Positions 20,183-32,675 of a stretch of DNA of 64,000 bases are shown one piece after another. A model generated the notes under the pieces. That model saw nothing but the letters and a program-made list of their open reading frames with translations. It made no database searches and had not been told where the DNA came from. The DNA is from Phytoseiulus persimilis. Lineage: Eukaryota; Arthropoda; Arachnida; Mesostigmata; Phytoseiidae. The number at the start of each line of letters is the position of its first letter. Position 1 is the first letter of the stretch. Both the position numbers and the translations under genes were made by a program. The stretch spans positions 54,674,629 through 54,738,628 of the forward strand of contig CM075101.1 of the NCBI GenBank assembly GCA_037576195.1, in the 5' to 3' direction.

Positions 20183-20885
20183 GACCTCCGTTCCAGCTCT
20201 CTCTCGGATGCGTCCTACTCCTTCGCCAGAGAGCGTAAGCCTACGCCAACATCAAGCGCTGAGCGGAACCCGACGAGAGGCGAGCATTCAGGTGGTTACA
20301 CGATGTTTTCCTGATAGGTTACCATTCAGTCGACCCCTCCAGCATTGCTACTAGACTCAGGAAAAGCACCAGAAATCTGAGTTACTAAGATCGAAATGAT
20401 CACAAGTTTACGAATGATTCCGAGGCCTCAGTATAGTGACTGCACTTCTCATGGAAACATTCCAATGCTGGTGAACCTGAGCCGGGGTTGTCGTTTGCAC
20501 AGAATATCGAATGACTCGTCCTCAATCTCGGTACGGCTCCCCACAAAATTGAGTGGGCCAGAGACTGGAGGGGGCACAGCTCCAGGAGCGGCGATAGTCC
20601 AACGGCTTCCGGGGGAGATGCTCGATCTTGAGCCGGATCCCAGAGTTTCGCGAACGCCGTCGAGCTACGCGTTCTGAGAGAGCGGCAACGACGCATTTTT
20701 CCCGATCACGTGTTCCCTCCTTGATGTGATCTCTAGCTTATGGATGCTCATCTCCAAGCTTGACCTAGGAAGACAGCGGGCACACTTCCAGATGTTGGAA
20801 CAAAGAAATCGTCGATGTTTCTGACGTCATCGAAATTTATTCTGAAGCTATCACAGCTATAACGCTACAAATATGAATCCTGAAC
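20183..20885. other. P block, copy 2
   Basis: This is the 3' flank of gene copy G2b and the start of the short array unit. Its right part resembles the G1-type flank. It holds AATAAA on the minus strand at 20836-20841. Confidence 0.5.
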
Positions 20886-22025
20886 CTATTTCCTGAGCAG
20901 GATTCCCACCGCCACCAGATCGTCCAGGACGGACTTGCCGTTAAGTTTCATTTCTGAAACTCTGAGGCGGTCCCTCATCAGAGACCCCCTCCGCTGACAT
21001 TCATAGGAGAGGTCGTATGTCTTCTCGAGAACATGAGCCTCCAAGCTTCCCATCGAAGTCGAGGCGACCTCGAAGCCAACGATATCCAGATCGACAGCTT
21101 TGACGGTCCAGCACTTGTAGAGAGACGAGAGCTCTAGCACCTCGTCTTTCCGGACCGTTCGCTGCCGACCCTGGTCAATCAGTTCCACGGAGACGACGCC
21201 TCCGATCTCGCTTATCTTGCGACACCGCTGCCAGGTTGGGGTGACGTCGTCTTTGCAGGCGTAGACGACCTCTGGCTCCATCTCGTCCACGCCGCAGGCG
21301 ATAAAGTCCGCGTATTCCTGGAGGTCATCAGCGAGCTTCCTCTGATCCGCCCGCCAGCCCGTTTCTAAGGCCACTAATTGGTTCCCGTGACCCAACGCGA
21401 CGATTTGGAACGTCCCTTTACGGGTTTCTGCTGGCGCCTCTGTCGATCGTTTTCACTCGACAGGCTTCCTGAGGAATCCATTCGATGGTCTGTAAGGAAA
21501 GCAGATTTGAAACATCCGACTTTGTCTGGGAGAACCTTCCCGCTTGACTCTGCATCAAACTCGAACTGAGAGCTTTCATGACTTGGGAGATATGGTACCC
21601 GCAAAACGATTGGGAAATTTCACTCACGGTTGGTTTCGGCTCTTGTCGTTGCCGCCATTCTCTTGGGCGTTTTCACCCTCATGAATTCGCCCATGAAATG
21701 CGTGTCGTCTTTCTGGGCGATCACGGCCTTGATTGTCGCTTCGTCCGCGAAGTTTACGAACCTGGAATTGGAAGAATGAGCTAATCGTTGGAACTCCTGC
21801 GAAGCGTGGAAGCGACGGAAAACTACATCGATTACTGGAAGTCCAGATGCCCAACAAGCGTGTCAATCGAGGCTCCTGTGGTACAACAAGTCGCCTGTGC
21901 CTCGAACTCGAACTGCGTTTGGGAGCATGAAGTGATTTGGGCTGCTCAAGCAACCGGTACTTACGCAACTAGACGAGACCTCCGAGGATCATCCTTCTTG
22001 TTGAGCAAACGTATGCTCATCGGTT
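20886..22025 (-). pseudogene. RRM-Tudor fusion pseudogene G2b
   Basis: Exon 4 (20886-21489) is complete, exon 3 (21628-21761) carries a 37-bp deletion that shifts the frame, and exon 2 survives as 21965-22025. The 3' part carries G1-type variants (for example GACGTCGTC near 21245) while the 5' part from about 21450 carries G2-type variants (CACTCGACAGG), so the copy is a crossover product. The Tudor part is still open, but there is no exon 1 or promoter next to it; LINE-1 lies upstream. Confidence 0.85.
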
Positions 22026-23035
22026 CATGGTTTATTGGATCTGATTTTTTGTATTTATGAATCAACCTTTCAATTCAGGCGCGAGCATGCTCAGCGGATC
22101 CTTTCTTGTTGCGTTCCCATTCTTCGAGAAGTCGCTTAGTCTTGTTTACCAATGAATGATTCAGCTCGCTGCTTGGGCCGAGGCGAGCTGCGAGGTCTTC
22201 GTTGGTGTAGTAGAATTCATTGCATCCGAAGATCACGTGTGCGGTTGTTTCGGGGTGAACTCCACATCGGTCGCAGAATGTGTCTGGGGCAGCTTGGAAG
22301 ATGGTATTGTGACATTTTGTTGGGAGGGTTCCAGCTCTCGCTAGGGCTAGCAGGGAGGATCCTCTACTATTTTCATATATGTGGGTGGTTGTGGTGGTTA
22401 ACTCTTTGTGGGCTCGCTACAGCTCGAGAGTGGACCTCTCCTCCATCCCGTCCTCCAAGGCCTTATCCTGTATGGTCTCAACTTTTTCGGATAGCTTCCG
22501 GTAGTAGACTCCAAGGAGTGCTCGGTTTTCGTGGTCGTGGTCGATCGTCAGTGCGTCACAATCGAAGTCGGTTCGGAGAAGTCCCATTCTTAGGTAGGCT
22601 TTCGTTTTGTTTTTTTGTAGCTCAACTGCATCGAGTAGCATTTTGGGCCATCTCGAGTCCGGCATTGAGCGGATCCTCGCGAAATACCTGAGCTTACTTT
22701 TGGCTTCCCTAGCTTCGGAGGAGCTCCAGCTCAGCTCTGATGAAAGGTATTCGTTCGCCACCTTCCATCCTGGTATACCAAGTGCCCATCGCGCTGCGTC
22801 GCGCTCGGCTTTCTCCACTTCGTTCACTGTGTTAGTTGTCTTTACGGAAAACAGCATCTGCGTATGTGATTTTCGCGACAGCGACGCCTTTCCAGAATGT
22901 TTTGGACATTTCAAACTTGTTGAATCCCCATAGTGTCTGGGCGTGCATCTGGTGAAGGACTTTCTTCGCATCCGTCTTCCATTTCTCTTCTTGCTTGGAG
23001 AGGTAGTTGGAGTCGTCACTCAGGGTGATCCCTAG

Positions 23036-23228
23036 TGAGAATTCCGTCGCGCTCCGGGTTGACGGTTTCAGACCCTTTTTCTTGCAAAGGAAAACGGATG
23101 CTGTGGTCTCGACTGATTCCCACACATTCACTTGATGTGGCACGTTTTATTTATGAAAGGTTGAGCGTCGAGGCGGCGCGCGCTTCCAATCGCAATGAAT
23201 TCACAGTTCGCTCTTACGATATTTAACA
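23036..23228 (-). mobile_element. Solo LTR nested in LINE-1b
   Basis: Counterpart of 14614-14803 with the same CCTAG flanks. It is 193 bp; three extra bases lie in its middle. Confidence 0.75.
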
Positions 23229-23647
23229 CCTAGATATGTGTACTCTCGGCTGACAGGTAGGGCTTTGCCTTGTATCTGGAGGTCGTCGCAATCGCCAACC
23301 GAGTGGTTTGAGAACACAACCACTGCACTTTTTAGGGGGCTGAAGGTCAATCTTCTGACCCTTCTGAATGCCGAGGTGATGATAAGAAGCTCTTGTAGAT
23401 CCTTGCGGTTGTGTGAGAGTAGCACTATGTCATCCGCAAAGAACAACCCGGGTAGCACGAAGTGTTTCGGTTCCCGAGTGTTCCAAAAGTCTCCTCTCCG
23501 CCTGACTTAAAGTCTGCGCTTACTTTCAATCAGTCGTTTCTCAAGCTCTGTTATGCATAGTATGAACAGGATGCTGCTCAAGGGGCAGCCTTGTTTCACA
23601 CCTCTGTGAGAGCATAGCCAGTCTGAGCTGACCTCGCTGTGAACAAT

Positions 23648-26600
23648 GCTTACATAATGCTTCTATCCGAAACACGCCTAATGAACGACGAATCATGCCC
23701 ACCCATACAGGGATACCAGTACAGCTACAGCAACCGCAAAGGCAGCCATCGAAGCTACCCGCACGGGGGGGTCGGTATCCTGACATCCAGCAACCTATGC
23801 CAACTATGGGTCGTAAAAGGAGATGACTGGGTGGCACAAGCAACACAAGTGGGATCAAATAGATGGATAATTATTTCATACTACATAGCCCACCAGAGCA
23901 GAGATCATGGAAAAAAATTCTTTGACTCACTAAAAAACTTCATTAAACAGAGATGCACGGACACCGACTGTGTGCTTCTCGGCGGAGATGCAAATGCGCA
24001 CCTCCAACAACTTGGAGGCGTCAACAACCACAGAGGCAAACTCCTAGAGGACTTCACCATCGAAGTTGGATACACCATCCTCAACACAACTCAAAAGTGT
24101 GAGGGACGTCTAACAAGGGGCAAGTCCGCAATTGACATGATCATAGTCAACGCTAAAGCGCTTGAGAAAGTCAACTGGATGCATATCGATGAACGTAGAG
24201 AAATCACAACAATAAGTGACCATAACCTACTCAGAGTACAGATCGGTATCAACCAAGCAGCTCCCTCAACTCAGCCCCGCAAAGTGACGCTGATTGATCC
24301 CAAAAGAGCAAGTGCACGGATCTGCGAAGAACTCCAGCAAAAACGGGAGCAAGCAGAAATCTCGTACGAACAACTGCGTGAAACCATTCACGACAGCATA
24401 CAACGCACAAGCCGCAAAATAAAACTCAGAGACCGACCAATGGTGTACTCTGAGCGCATCTCCGAACTTGTTAAAACCCGAAAAATAAAAAACAAACAAT
24501 GGAGAACAGCCCGCGCTTCTCAATCCGAACCCGACAGAATCAACGCCGAGCTAGCCTACCGAACAGCGCAGCAAGACGTGAGAGAGGAGGTCGAGAGAGA
24601 AATACACAAGCGAGACTCCAAAACGCTGAATGAAATTCTCTCCGCCCCGAGAAATGAGAGGGCCAGGATGTTCTGGCGGTTCGTAAACGGAAACAAACCG
24701 AGAACGAGCGGACCACAAAAGATCATCGATAACAACGGGACAGTAGTACCAACCGAACTACTCCCGTCGCACCTAACCCAGATTGCCATCGACCTACTAG
24801 AGGCAACCCCTATCACACAGCCAACCACTATCTGCAAGATGATACCCAATCCCACCGGAATCACCACCAGCGCAGGAGAAATCTCGAAGATTCTCAGCAA
24901 ACTGAAACCCACCTCAAGCTGTGGATTGGATGACATTCCGGCCAAAATACTAAAAGAGCTGGACGACCATGGCATAGCCTACATCGAATAGCTCTTCAAC
25001 GACATATTTGCCGGAAAACACGAGGTTCCGAACGACTGGAGAACAAATAGAGTATCGATGATCGAAAAATCGAACTCAAAAAAAAGACAACTCCACACAT
25101 ATCGACCGATTACGAGATCGCCGGTCCTATACCGAATCTTCGCGAGAATTCTAGCAAATAGAATCTCACAATGGGCTGAAGACAATAGGCTGCTCGGGGA
25201 AATGCAAAATGGATTCCGAGTGAATCGCAGAGGCGATGACAACCTATTCGTCCTAACCACAGCCATCGAGATATCCAGGAAAACGAACACCGGACTAACC
25301 TGCGCCTTCTTGGACGCAACCAAAGCATTCGACCGAATCGACAGAAACCTACTATGGAACATTCTGTCCGAGATGGGAATGAACAATGACTGGATAAAGA
25401 TGCTGCAAGATCTATTCTCCTCGAATAAAACAAAAATCATAGAAGGGGAGCATACATCAGAATGGGTGGAAACCAGCTCCGGCCTAAAGCAGGGCTGCCC
25501 CCTCTCCAGCACCCTGTTTATCCTCTACATTTCGGAACTCGAAACCAGGCTCGCGCAAAGTGGAGCAGGCTTCGAAGTCCGAACAAAAAAATGGAGATGG
25601 GATCTGAGGGAAAAAGGTTCCTTCAACATCCCAGGTCTCCTATTTGCCGACGACATAGTCCTGATGGCAAAATCCGCGGGCGAACTGAGGAAGCTACTGT
25701 CGATAACGGGCGAATTCGGTACCGAAAGAAAGCTTACCTTCAACCCCGCAAAAAGCGCCATAGTTACATTCTCGAAATCGAACGATGGCGAACACAGCAA
25801 CCTAGAAATACAAGGACAGCCCCTCCCAATCGTACGCCAGTATAAGTACCTTGGGATCACGCTATCTGATAGCAGAAGATACCTCGACAAACAAGAAGGT
25901 ATCTGGCAACAACAAGCTACAACTGCCCTTCACAGAATGCACGCCACATCCATGTGGAGCTTCAACAGATTCGAAATCTCAAAAGCCCAATGGAAAGCGA
26001 CCGCAGTCGCCAAACTCACATACAGTAACTCGGTGACAGTCACGTCGAAGAAACTACAGGACCTACTGGAAAAAACTCAACGTGATGCAGGCCGCTGGGC
26101 CCTTGGCATATCAGGCTACAAAGTGGCCAAGGAATTCATACTGGGAGAACTTGGATGGTCCCTATTCGAAGCCAGGGAAGCACAAAGCAAACTCAGATAC
26201 ATGAAACGCATCCAACACATGCCAGATGAGAGATGGCCAAAATCTCTCCTGAACACAATGGAGATACTCGGAATACAGACTGAACTCTGCACCCGAACGC
26301 AGACACTAAGCCACCAATACGGCTGTGACCGGATCGAGCCACCAACATCGAGTCAAGGAACACCAGCCCTAAACGCATATAACTCACTGATAAAAAAGAG
26401 AGTTAAAGAAATGCAGGAGCACGGCTGGAGGCGAGACATGCTTCTAAAAAACAGCCTAAGCCTATACCGCAGGGGTAAAACTTCCCCCGGTACAAGGTCT
26501 TACCTCTACGGCAATCGAAGAGGAGATGCTCTACTAGCCCTAGCAAGAGCAGGAATGCTGCCAACTAGAGGACTTTCCGAACAACAGGGCAACAACACCT

Positions 26601-26879
26601 GCCCGAGATGCGGCACATACGAAGAGACTGTACAACACATAATCTTCGAATGCAATGACGCGTACTACACAGACGATGATTTCCTCAAAGCACTCGGCCT
26701 CCCAGAGGAAATGCAAGACCCATCACTAGTGTACAAGACAAAGCTTGCCCTCGAAAAGTGGGAAAAGGAGACCAAACGATCTGCGGAAGCACCTGAAATG
26801 AAAGGCTGACTCGAACAGAATGTAAACCTGTACATATCTCAATCCGAGTCAAGATCAATAAACCCATACCCATACCCAT
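23648..26879 (+). mobile_element. LINE-3, young insertion inside LINE-1b
   Basis: This 3.2-kb plus-strand LINE is of the same family as LINE-1. It is 5'-truncated within the endonuclease, ends in AATAAAC plus CCCATA repeats, and is flanked by ACAAT at 23643-23647 and 26880-26884. The other three LINE-1 copies have the empty site (ACAATATTGAC), so it arrived after duplication. Confidence 0.93.
23654..26809 (+). CDS. LINE-3 ORF2 (endonuclease-reverse transcriptase)
   Basis: One reading frame runs through the element, interrupted by a single TAG at 24989-24991 where LINE-1 has a sense codon. The endonuclease part shows SETRL, GGDANAH, IDMIIVN and SDHN (about 23690-24240). RT shows KPTSSCGLDDIPAK before the stop, then YRPIT, FLDATKAFDRID, LKQGCPLS and FADD (25643-25654). 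The C-terminus holds a CPRCGTYEETVQH knuckle. The protein nicks DNA and copies the LINE RNA at the nick. It lacks its N-terminus, so it is not expected to be active. Confidence 0.9.
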
Positions 26880-27210
26880 ACAATATTGACTTTGTTTTTC
26901 TCGTATATGCGTGTCAGCAGGTCGACCCAGCTGGGTTCCATTCCAAGTCTGCGTAGAATCTTCCACAGTTCTTCGCGGTCAATTCTGTCGAAGGCTCGGG
27001 AGCAGCCCAGGAAGCAGGCTACCATTCCTTGCATTCCTTGTGAGTTTTCCCTGGCGATCTCTGAGGCGGAAGTAAGTATGAAGATGTTATCGTCTCCACG
27101 CCTACCTGGTCTAAAGCCGTTCTGCATCTCCCCCAGGATCTGTTCATTCTCGATCCACTCTTGGATCTTTGAGGAAGATCTTGGTGAATAGTCTGCACAG
27201 GACTGGTTGA

Positions 27211-27335
27211 TTTTTTTGATGTGAAACTCACATTTATTTATAATATAAACAAATGGGTATATGACTATGGACATAACAGTATTCAGTCAGATGCATTAAC
27301 AAGTTTACAAACCCTCCAGGGGTAGACATGACCGA
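27211..27335 (-). mobile_element. Short 5'-truncated retrocopy in LINE-1b
   Basis: This 125-bp insertion is absent from the other LINE-1 copies. On the minus strand it reads as an mRNA 3' end: AATAAA about 20 nt before a short A tail (seen as TTTTTTT at 27211). TTGA flanks both sides as a possible 4-bp target duplication. The source transcript is unknown; it could also be a LINE 3' end. Confidence 0.65.
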
Positions 27336-28361
27336 TTGATGGTGATCGGTCGGTATGTGTTCAGGTGTCCCTTTTTAGAGTTTCCTTTTTCTATGAGCGA
27401 CACTCTTCCCTATGTTTCCAGTCCTCTGGTATGTCTTCGGCTCCGGAAAACATTTTGTTGAATAGTTCGGTGATTTGCCTTACACCTTCATTCTTCAGGT
27501 TTTTCAAGACTTTCGCAGGGATTCCATCGAGGCCACACCCTGTGCGGTCTTGGATGGTACTCATCGCTCTCTTGACCTCTTCTGGGTCTGTAACGATTCC
27601 TGTGGGATCTCTGCTTCCTCGCCACGGGTCTTTCTGGTCGTTGGTCTTGCTTGCTTCCAGCAACTCAATTCCTACGCCAGTTAGGTGAGCTGTCAAGCCG
27701 TCGTCTGGAATCAGTAGACCATTTCGGTCTTCGATCCTGGTGCCAGACGGGCGTCCAGTGTCCTTACTTCGACTCAGGAACTGCCACAGCCTTTTGACTC
27801 TGTTGTTTTTGGGTGCTTTGAGGATATCCAGGCATATTTGGTGGTCACGTTGCTTTATTTCTCTCTGCACTTCCTCGCGAACTTGCTATGATCCTGTCTT
27901 CGTCGATGGTCATGGAGTCTATCTGACTCAGCGCCGCTCCGTTCACAAGAAAGTAGTCTATCGCTGACTCCCCTCGTGAATTTGCCTTCGCATCGCTCAG
28001 TCATGTTTAGTATAGTGAGTCCGTTCTCGATAGAAAACTCCTCGAGGATCTGTCCTCTTTTGTTTGGTTTTCCATCGAGGCAGGGGATCTGCGCATTGGC
28101 GTCACAACCTATGATAATCTTATCTAGCGGCGAGCACTTTTGCTTGATGAGTGTGCTCATGGATCTGGTGAGGGTTTTGTTTTCCCTTACTGTTCCATGT
28201 TTCATATAGAAGGATATGAATATCCATCGTTGTCTGCCAATCCACGTTGCTTGGGCAAAGAAGTCATTGCCTTTGTGGTTCCAGTCTTCGACATAGTTTT
28301 CCCTGTATAGGATAGCTACGCCACCATTCGAGTTTTTCCCAGTCGGGCCTCGCCGATTGCT

Positions 28362-28651
28362 TTTTGTCTTTGTTTTCTCTGTTTTCCGGCTGAACCTCTC
28401 AGCCAGCCCTCAGAAGTGTCCTGGGTTCACCTTTCGGTATTGCTTCGGTAACACTCCCTATCGCCTCGCAAATCCCATTGCGAGCGGTGGGCTTGGGTCT
28501 TCAAGATGGTTCAGATTTAATTCTGATACAAATTAAATCCTCTTTTTACCACATAAGAAATTTTTGTTGTCGGTCGGGGATCGAACCCGCGATTGCTAGC
28601 TTAGCGTGGCACCTAAGGCGTTGGTTTATGCCACACGGCCAACGAGCCGAG
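28362..28651 (-). mobile_element. tRNA-derived SINE nested in LINE-1b
   Basis: This matches 16571-16860 almost exactly, at the same site in the LINE endonuclease, so it is the same insertion event carried by duplication. Confidence 0.82.
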
Positions 28652-28785
28652 CTTCGCCGGTTGCTGGATACAATGTTGTATCCCTCAATGGGTGGTGCTT
28701 TCTCGTCATTCATAAGAACCGTTTCGCATACCATCATTATGTCTACGTTCATGTCGATAAGCACATCTTTTTCAAGCGCAGCCCT

Positions 28786-29358
28786 CTACTTCGATTGTTC
28801 TGCTTCGTCATCACTTGGACCCTCCCAGGCTTCCATAGGCATGTCCAATTCCTGTCGGCTAGGTTGCTTCTTCCTCAAGCAACACACAAAGAGCACCAGG
28901 ACGATGATAACTACTGTGCGAGAGAAGATGAGCATAACATTTGCTCGACTGGAAAGAGAATCATCCTTCGAGTAGTTTGTCAGGTAAATCCATGTTCCGA
29001 AGTGCAACTTGGTGCTGTCTCCCGGGTCGACGTTGAATGCAGCAATTCCGATGTTGTACTTTTTAGTGGGCGAGAAATGGTCCACCGTATGAGACAGCGT
29101 CTTGTCGGGTTCTTTGGAGGGTTTCACAATCGCTTCTTCGGTTCCCGTCACACCTTCTCCTTCTTGCTTTACTCCAGTGGGGACATTTCCGCATGAAGCA
29201 CTCCAGAGGGTACTGAATCCATCGAGCTTGTCACGTAGATAAGGAACAGTGTGAGAGCAACTGCCTTCTCTTCGCTTTTCTTCTGACTGAGTCAGAAAAG
29301 TGAGAACCGGATCGTGAAGTTCTGAATCGTACAGAAAAGGCAACGAGAGTGATTCCAA
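28786..29358 (-). CDS. Membrane-protein-like frame, copy b
   Basis: Identical in reading to copy a (16995-17567): 190 open codons, one hydrophobic segment, acidic tail, no ATG at the start. Confidence 0.4.
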   Translation of the reverse strand: MESLSLPFLYDSELHDPVLTFLTQSEEKRREGSCSHTVPYLRDKLDGFSTLWSASCGNVPTGVKQEGEGVTGTEEAIVKPSKEPDKTLSHTVDHFSPTKKYNIGIAAFNVDPGDSTKLHFGTWIYLTNYSKDDSLSSRANVMLIFSRTVVIIVLVLFVCCLRKKQPSRQELDMPMEAWEGPSDDEAEQSK

Positions 29359-29807
29359 CGCACCAGAGCTTCCTCATTTATAGCGGATCTGAGCCCGAGT
29401 TCTAGGAGAAAGAGAGAGAGAGAGAGAGAGATCTCGGCTAGGCAGTAATCCGAAGAATTCCAAATTGTTTCGTTCCTCTCCCACTCCTCTTGATTCACCT
29501 GCGTCAGCGGCGCGGACCGCCAGAAGCTAAGAGGGGCTTCTCACCGAGGGCTATCAAAGTTGAGGTTACGAACAAACAACTCGGTTTTCTCGAACCCCTT
29601 GCTGGAATGCTCCGCTCGAAATCCATCAGCCCCCCTCTGAGCTACCCTCAAGAGAACGCGCTTGTGGAGGGCGATCTATACAGCCGCCGAGCACTTCATC
29701 GTGAAAATCGTCGGATGCTCACCCATTGAGTGTTGACCGAATCCGGACATGAGAATCCAGATCCACTCAAGTAATGGAGAGAAGTTCATTGAAACCGCAT
29801 TCTCATC
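29359..29807 (-). promoter_or_regulatory. Duplicated promoter flank, copy b
   Basis: TATAAA lies at 29377-29382, the 17-bp palindrome lies at 29281-29297 just outside, and a (GA)n run covers 29406-29431. Confidence 0.5.
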
Positions 29808-31972
29808 TTTTTTTTTCCATCATGGCAGGAGGGGAAATCCCTTCGGACACCACGGGTAGAATTGGGGTTTTAACCGGGTAGTGAGGTGTGGCCTCTAAAA
29901 CCCCCCCTGTCGCCTTCAGGGGACGGGAACTCGAAATTTGTAGCTCGTTTGGTATTGCGTCCGTCACATCGGGAGCCCTTCGACTAGCTGCGCAATGTCT
30001 GGTTCAAATCTGCGCATTCATTTCGATGGGTATCTTGTTCACGTTGGCTGTGCAGGCCTCGAGTTGCCTGCCTGTGATGCGTCGAAACGTCTTCGTATCT
30101 TTTTCCAGCTCAGTCTCCCTGCTGAGAATTTTGCTAATTGTTCTGCTTATCCGCCTCCATTCGTCATCGCTCTGCAACATTTCCTGCATCAGGCTGGGCA
30201 CATTCGCAGCACAGGCTATTGCTGTTCTCTGTACTGCTAAAGCCGGACAGTGAAGGCCGGTGTATTCGACTGTGTCTTCCTCCCCAGAGTTACAGTGAAC
30301 GCACATGGGCGTCGACGACAGGTTGGATCGACTCAGATACGTGTGGAAATCGCCGTGTCCCGAAAGCACCTGAGATAGGTGATAGATGACTGTGCCGAAC
30401 TTCCTTTCGCAGCATTTTCTTAGGTCAGGAACGCATCTGTGCGTCAATCGTCTTCGTGGGACATTTTCCCATCTAAACTGCCACTCTTCAAGCGTTTTCG
30501 CCTTGATCTCCTCATCAATCGACCCAGAGTTGTCCCCTCTTTCGAGGTCATATGGAGCGTCTCGCCGTTCGTTTTCCTGCCAGATTTCATTTCTTTTTTC
30601 CACCAAGAGCGTCCAAGGGGTGGTTCTAGCCAGAACTAGCATCTTTGCAGTCGACACAGTGCGGTAGCACCGTGTGATTCTAATGGCCATCGTCCTCTGC
30701 GTTCTATCAAGCAACTGTCTGCTGTATGCGAGTTCCAGCGCGTTCGGAGCCCACGTTGGCGCTGCATACAACGCAATCGAATCAGCTACCGTCACGAGTA
30801 GTCTTCTTTGTGCTTCCGATGCCCCATATGTGCGAGGGAGGATTTTTGCCATGTCCTTCGCGGCTTTCATTGCTTTTGTCGTTACCATCGCCACATGTAT
30901 CGAGCCTTTAAGGTTTGCCTGGAGGTACACTCCCAGATATCTTGCTCATTTCGTGATTTCCACCAAGTGCCCTTCTATTCGAATTGATAGTGCGCCATCG
31001 TTTCTCCTGCCAAGAAGCACCACCGCTTCCGTTTTCTCTGGAGCCATGCGTAAGCAGTGCTCCTGGCACCATCTTCCGATTTTCCGCGGAGCAGTGTTCG
31101 CTATGTCCTCTGGCTCTCCGTGTTATTCGCCATTACTACGAGCGCCAAATCGTCCGCGTAGGCGATTGTCCGCGCTCCATCGGGCATCTTTACGCGGAGA
31201 ATGTCGTCGTTCGCCGTGTTCCACAGGGTTGGCCCAAGCGTCCTCTTCCCCCGCCTTCGGGATGAGTATCAGGTTCGCCGTTTTCCACTCATATGGGAAT
31301 GAGCCTTTCTGCAGTATGCCGTTCACTAGCCGTGCAAAGACACTGGGCCATCGCTTCAGGAACGCTTTTGTCGCCCCTGCTGGAATGCCGTCAGGTCCCG
31401 GAGCTTTTCTAGACGGCATGTGGTCAGCCACTGCTGCAACTTCCTGCGCAGTTACCTTTGGGACATCAGTTCCGGCAATCTGGAGCTGCTCGCGCGCAGC
31501 TTCCATTCCATTCGGAAAGAGTTTCCGATGGCTCTGCTTATCGTTTCCTCCGGGAGTCTGACTCGCTTTTGTCTAAGTTTTTCTCTGACAATCTTATACG
31601 GAAGACCCCAGACGTCTTCTCGGACGGACTCGCAGAGCTATCTCCTCTTGTTTCGCTTGCTGGCCGAGATCTCAAATTCGTATTCCCTATTTTTCCTGGT
31701 GTTTTCAGAGAGGGCTTCCGCTGCCCGTCTCGGGTCCCGGCAGATATGTTTCCTACTCCTGATGTGCAGTCTTCTGGCCTTGACGCAACTTTCCGGAGTC
31801 TTGAGATGGTCTCCGTCCACCAATGAAATGGTTTAAGGTTCTTCCATCGTGGGTTGGTCGTTGGCGCTCCGGCGGTGCACGCCTTTATGAGAATATCCGC
31901 CACCAGTTTGTGGTCGATTCCCGCCTGCCTATCTTTTGCCTCTTTACATTCCCGGTCCATGATGGTTCACTC
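29808..31972 (-). mobile_element. LINE-2 copy b (R1-clade-like)
   Basis: Counterpart of 18016-20182 with the same 5' truncation and the same RT-core deletion. The 308-codon C-terminal frame is at 30004-30930. Confidence 0.85.
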
Positions 31973-32675
31973 GACCTCCGTTCCAGCTCTCTCTCGGATG
32001 CGTCCTACTCCTTCGCCAGAGAGCGTAAGCCTACGCCAACATCAAGCGCTGAGCGGAACCCGACGAGAGGCGAGCATTCAGGTGGTTACACGATGTTTTC
32101 CTGATAGGTTACCATTCAGTCGACCCCTCCAGCATTGCTACTAGACTCAGGAAAAGCACCAGAAATCTGAGTTACTTAGATCGAAAAGATCACAAGTTTA
32201 CGAATGATTCCGAGGCCTCAGTATAGTGACTGCACTTCTCATGGAAACACTCCAATGCTGGTGAACCTGAGCCGGGGTTGTCGTTTGCACATAATATCGA
32301 ATGACTCGTCCTCAATCTCGGTACGGCTCCCCACAAAATTGAGTGGGCCAGAGACTGGAGGGGGCACAGCTCCAGGAGCGGCGATAGTCCAACGGCTTCC
32401 GGGGGAGATGCTCGATCTTGAGCCGGATCCCAGAGTTTCGCGAACGCCGTCGAGCTACGCGTTCTGAGAGAGCGGCAACGACGCATTTTTCCCGATCACG
32501 TGTTCCCTCCTTGATGTGATCTCTAGCTTATGGATGCTCATCTCCAAGCTTGACCTAGGAAGACAGCGGGCACACTTCCAGATGTTGGAACAAAGAAATC
32601 GTCGATGTTTCTGACGTCATCGAAATTTATTCTGAAGCTATCACAGCTATAACGCTACAAATATGAATCCTGAAC
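31973..32675. other. P block, copy 3
   Basis: This is the 3' flank of G1b and the start of a full array unit. It carries AATAAA on the minus strand at 32626-32631. No gene is recognised. Confidence 0.5.

Larger units (their letters stand above)
22026..28781 (-). mobile_element. LINE-1 copy b, with nested insertions
   Basis: This is the same element as 13604-16990, here interrupted by LINE-3 (23648-26879), a solo LTR, a short retrocopy and the SINE. The outer boundaries and broken state match copy a, so LINE-1 was in place before the array copies separated. Confidence 0.85.
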
